DNA from: Longimicrobium sp.
Lineage (GTDB): Bacteria; Gemmatimonadota; Gemmatimonadetes; Longimicrobiales; Longimicrobiaceae
DNA length: 64,000 bases
NCBI RefSeq assembly: GCF_036388275.1
Contig: NZ_DASVSF010000021.1
Span: 54,931-118,930, forward strand
Reading direction: 5' to 3'
The notes beneath the pieces are model-generated. The model was not told the DNA's origin and ran no database searches. It was given only the letters and a program-made list of their open reading frames with translations. The position numbers were made by a program, and so were the translations under genes. This document shows positions 61,055-64,000 of the stretch, piece by piece (position 1 is the stretch's first letter; each line of letters opens with the position of its first letter).

Positions 61055-62913
61055 CAGCGCAGGCCGAAGTCGTCGATGCGCAGCTCGAACGGCCCCGGCT
61101 GCGGGCCGCCCGCCAGCACCACGCCCATCACGTCGTGCCCGTCGATGCCGAAGTCCGACCAGGCGAACCGCACCTCGCGCCACTCCGGTCCCGCGACGAA
61201 GGTGCGGATGAGCGGCATCGTTCCCTTCGACCGCGCGAAGACCATCACCCGGTACGTCTTTCCATCGCCCCGGGCCTGGAACGCCACCCCCGGCCTCGAC
61301 GACAGGTCCACGGGCGACATGGCTTCGGCCGGCATCCACATGGCCCCGTACCAGGCGTAGGCGAGCGTGGGGGTGATGGTGCCGGTGACCGAAAGCGAGT
61401 GGCGGCTTCCGCCCGCGCCGCCCTCCACGACCGTCACCTCGCCGCTGGACGTGCCGCCGGCGTACGTGTCGGCCGAGGGCATCCAGTTGCCCATCACCGC
61501 CGCCAGCGCGCCGGACTCGAAGTCGGCGACGAGCCCGCCCGCGAGCGAGGCGGCCCCGGCGTCCTGGCGCTGGCGGGCCGCGGTGACGCTCCGCGCCAGG
61601 CTCTCGCGGTCGATGGGCACGCCCTCCTTCCAGACCGTGTGGATGGCGCGGGTGGCGGTGATGTCGGCGGTGGGATCTCCCTCCACCAGCAGGAGGTCGG
61701 CGCGAAGCCCAACCGCGATCCGCCCGCGGTCCGCCAGGCGAAAGGCCGTGGCGGGGGCGCTGGTCGCTGCCCGGAGCGCCTCGATGGGCGTAAGGCCGGC
61801 CTGAACCAGCAGCTCCAGCTCGCGGTGCATCGCCGCGCCGAAGGCGGTGCCGGGGTTCGGCGCGTCGCTGCCGGCCAGGATGGGCACGCCTGCGGCCCGC
61901 AGCTGCCGGATGACCGCGAAGGCGGAATCCAGCGTCCGGATCGGCGCCCCGACGCGCCGGGGAAAGCCCTGGGCCAGCGCGTCGCCGCGTGCGGGCAGCA
62001 GGTACGGGGCAAGGCGCGCGTCGCTCACCAGCGGGGCGCCGCCCCCCGTGCCCGTGATGCTCATCATTACGGTGAGCGTGGGGACGACGAAGGCGCGTCG
62101 CGACGCCGCGAGCCGGGCGAAGTCCGCGCCGGGGCCTTGGTCGTTGAACAGGTGCACCAAGCCATCCGCGCCTTCCTCGATCGCCGCCCGGGCGCTGGCG
62201 GCATCGCTCACGTGGACGACGGCCAGCTTCCCGCGCCGGTGCGCGGCCTCGACCACCGCCCGCATGGTGGCCCGGTCGATGGACGGGATGGAGGCGCCGT
62301 ACGCCGCACCGTCATCGAAGACGATCTTGATCCACTGCGATCCCTCGGCGATGCGGGCGTCCACGAACGCCTGCGCCGAGTCGGGCGAGCTGATGGTGGG
62401 AATGCGCATTCCGAACTGGGTGCCATGGCCCCCCGGCGCGGTGACCAGCACGCCCGCCGAGAGCAGGTCGGCGCGTCCCCGCGCCTGCCCGGCGTCCTGC
62501 TGCTCGCGGGCTGTGCGGGCCGTGGCCACGTCGGTGAACATGTCCAGGTGCGTCGTCACGCCGAAGACGGCGGCCTCGCGTAGCGCGTCGCCGAAGGTAT
62601 GCGTGTGGGCGTCGATCAATCCCGGCAGGAGCGTCATCCCCGCTCCGTCCACGATTGCGGCGCCAGCGGGCGCGCGCACGCCCCGGGCCACCCGGGCGAT
62701 CCTGCCGCCCTCCACCAGCACGTCGTGCCCCTGCAGCACCCGCTCGCCGTCGAATACGCGCACGTTGCGGATGAGCGTCGCCTGCGTCTGCTGCGCCGTG
62801 GGCGCGCCGGCGGGGATGAGAGCGGCGGCGGCGAGCAGGAGGGTGGTGATGGCCCGGCGGCGGGCGCGAGCGGTCACGCCTCGCGAGACGGCGTGTTCGT
62901 GGCCTGCGGACAT
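61054..62913 (-). CDS. Secreted amidohydrolase with C-terminal CIA30-like domain
   Basis: A 619-residue secreted metal-dependent amidohydrolase related to imidazolonepropionase-like enzymes. Signal peptide (about 10-40), then the metal ligands in PGLIDAHTHTFGD, a K/H region KIVFDDGAAYG and VVHVSDA, and D in AGSDAPN. Residues about 450-619 (FESGALAAVMGNWMPSADTY, ending FELRIDDFGLR) resemble the CIA30 beta-sandwich domain, an unusual fusion. Start at 62913 with AAGGA seven bases upstream. It heads the operon with a two-component system. Confidence 0.85.
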   Translation of the reverse strand: MSAGHEHAVSRGVTARARRRAITTLLLAAAALIPAGAPTAQQTQATLIRNVRVFDGERVLQGHDVLVEGGRIARVARGVRAPAGAAIVDGAGMTLLPGLIDAHTHTFGDALREAAVFGVTTHLDMFTDVATARTAREQQDAGQARGRADLLSAGVLVTAPGGHGTQFGMRIPTISSPDSAQAFVDARIAEGSQWIKIVFDDGAAYGASIPSIDRATMRAVVEAAHRRGKLAVVHVSDAASARAAIEEGADGLVHLFNDQGPGADFARLAASRRAFVVPTLTVMMSITGTGGGAPLVSDARLAPYLLPARGDALAQGFPRRVGAPIRTLDSAFAVIRQLRAAGVPILAGSDAPNPGTAFGAAMHRELELLVQAGLTPIEALRAATSAPATAFRLADRGRIAVGLRADLLLVEGDPTADITATRAIHTVWKEGVPIDRESLARSVTAARQRQDAGAASLAGGLVADFESGALAAVMGNWMPSADTYAGGTSSGEVTVVEGGAGGSRHSLSVTGTITPTLAYAWYGAMWMPAEAMSPVDLSSRPGVAFQARGDGKTYRVMVFARSKGTMPLIRTFVAGPEWREVRFAWSDFGIDGHDVMGVVLAGGPQPGPFELRIDDFGLR

Positions 62914-63028
62914 GGTGTTTCCTTGCATTAGGTTTCGGCGACGGCACTCTCGCATCGCCCGCCTCAAAGCTGGCGGCGCGCACCGAATGGGACCATGCCG
63001 ATTCGTCACGACTTCGGCGTGACGTTTG

Positions 63029-63589
63029 TCATGAGGAGCCGGCCTCGGCGGCATCGCGCAGTTCGCGGAAGAGGCGGGCGAAGTCCGCGGCCTGGTAGTT
63101 GGCGTTCAGGCCGCTCGGATTGGGGAGGATCCAGATCGGCCGGCCGCCCACCGTCTCCGCCTGCGGTCCCAGCGTGGCCTTGGGCCGGTTGAACGCCGTC
63201 CGATACGCGCCGACGCCCAGCACGGCCAGCCAGCGGGGCGCGAACTGGCGCACCTTTTCATCCAGGTTGCGCCCACCTTCCGCCAGCTCGGCCGGGGTGA
63301 GCTCCGCCGCGCCCGTGGTGGCGCGATCCACGATGTTGGTGATGCCGTAGCCGTAGCGCAGCAGCTCACTTTGCTCGGACGGGTCCAGCACGCGCGGGGT
63401 AAAGCCGCCGGCGTGCAGCGCCTTCCAGAAGCGGTTCCCCGGCCGACCGAAGTGGTATCCGACGGCGGCCGTGTACAACCCAGGATTTATGCCGCAGAAG
63501 AGCACCTTCAGCCCCGGCGCGATCACGTCGGGGATGTTTGTGTTCAGCGCGGCGGCGATCTCTTCCTTCGTCGGTCTGCGTACGGGCAT
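63029..63589 (-). CDS. mug: G/U mismatch-specific uracil-DNA glycosylase
   Basis: A 186-residue Mug/TDG-type glycosylase. Active-site motifs are LFCGINPGLYTAAVGYHFGR (32-51, GINPG) and the C-terminal NPSGLNANYQ. It removes uracil or ethenocytosine opposite guanine. The start is uncertain; ATGs at 63640, 63622 and 63589 are in frame, and the last (MPVRRPTKEEIAAALN) matches the usual N-terminus. Confidence 0.9.
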   Translation of the reverse strand: MPVRRPTKEEIAAALNTNIPDVIAPGLKVLFCGINPGLYTAAVGYHFGRPGNRFWKALHAGGFTPRVLDPSEQSELLRYGYGITNIVDRATTGAAELTPAELAEGGRNLDEKVRQFAPRWLAVLGVGAYRTAFNRPKATLGPQAETVGGRPIWILPNPSGLNANYQAADFARLFRELRDAAEAGSS

Positions 63590-63639
63590 CGGGAACCCAA
63601 TCCGTTCATGGAAGCCGCTCATCCTGTCATGCGACGCCA

Positions 63640-63900
63640 AAACCTGTCATCCTGAGGCCCAAGCGCACCACATTCGCCCGCGGCACATGCCACGCGGGCC
63701 GAAGGATCTTGCTGGGGCCACTTCTCAGCCTGGGCGCAGCAGCGGCACGGAACTGTGGGACTCGGACCCGCCTTGGACTTCCCTCGGGTCTAGCCCTTCC
63801 GAGCCGAACCCGAGCCAAACCAGCTGTTGAGCCGAATCAGGGTCTCGAAGCCGCCCCGGGCCTGCACGGGCGAATGAATTCGTTCCCATCCGGAAACGTG
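63640..63900. repeat. Repeat-bearing spacer at the right edge
   Basis: A GTCATCCTGAGGCCC...GCCGAAGGATC element at about 63645-63710 (inverse of the 32.1 kb copy) and an inverted partial AGTCC-type element, CTGCACGGGCGAATGAATTC, at about 63862-63882. The last 100 bases to 64000 show no gene. Confidence 0.6.
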
Positions 63901-64000
63901 GAGACGGAGTCGGAGAGCCGGAAAAGCGGACGAATAAAACAGGCGCACCCGGGTGTGTTGAATCTCGCGCGAAAGGAGTAGGTTTGGCTTTGCCGAACAC

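Noticed and set aside
63725..64000. 91-codon minus-strand frame at the right edge
   Set aside because: It crosses the dispersed repeat elements and shows no protein family features.

Overview
The window is GC-rich bacterial chromosome with densely packed genes, many overlapping by 1-4 bases. Housekeeping genes (rpsA, cmk, aroA, mutS, priA, hisIE, ilvA, fabF, udk, a sigma-70 factor) alternate with outer-membrane TonB receptors, secreted lipoprotein peptidases and amidohydrolases, and intergenic spaces full of dispersed hairpin repeats. The two peptide-linked TonB receptors, the lipoprotein M1/M28/S9 peptidases, a short sigma-70 factor lacking region 1.1, and the repeat families together suggest a Gram-negative member of the Gemmatimonadota, perhaps Longimicrobium-like. 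That placement is inference; no rRNA or tRNA gene was seen.

Layout. 1-3.6 kb: truncated rmuC, an AT-richer DUF4365/TPR gene that looks horizontally acquired, and a VapBC-type toxin-antitoxin pair with a palindromic operator. 3.7-8.2 kb: aroA-cmk-rpsA on the minus strand, interrupted by a repeat cluster. 8.3-16.5 kb: trehalose phosphatase, hisIE, threonine deaminase coupled to an HNH nuclease, a Nudix hydrolase, an M42 peptidase, an SRPBCC protein and fabF. 16.9-25 kb: an Oar-like TonB receptor, then mutS, a TonB-C lipoprotein and cystathionine beta-synthase. 25.2-31.6 kb: a SnoaL-like lipoprotein, ptsN with a zinc-ribbon protein, an HNH nuclease, priA and a dipeptide epimerase. 31.6-32.3 kb: the densest repeat cluster. 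32.3-36.6 kb: a methyltransferase / M24 peptidase / GvpF-like operon, a pseudopilin-like protein and udk. 36.8-43.5 kb: M1 and M28 peptidases, a class V aminotransferase with a possible PRTase-like partner, and a RelE/Xre toxin-antitoxin pair. 43.8-50.3 kb: the sigma factor with a structured leader, an APC permease, an S9 peptidase and a MerA-like flavoprotein. 50.7-57 kb: DUF1801, an aldo-keto reductase / OsmC / LVIVD operon and a second TonB receptor. 57.4-64 kb: a DNA-repair-type radical SAM protein, an overlapping amidohydrolase / histidine kinase / response regulator / lipoprotein operon and a Mug-type uracil-DNA glycosylase.

Functional themes are peptide and amino-acid scavenging (M1, M28, M42, M24 and S9 peptidases, dipeptide epimerase, APC permease, TonB receptors), DNA maintenance (mutS, priA, rmuC, mug, radical SAM) and small stress or defence modules. 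I saw no complete known phage, CRISPR array, insertion sequence or secondary-metabolite cluster. The best candidates for undescribed biology are the multi-copy hairpin repeats, the isolated GvpF-like operon, the amidohydrolase-coupled two-component system and the DUF4365/TPR gene.
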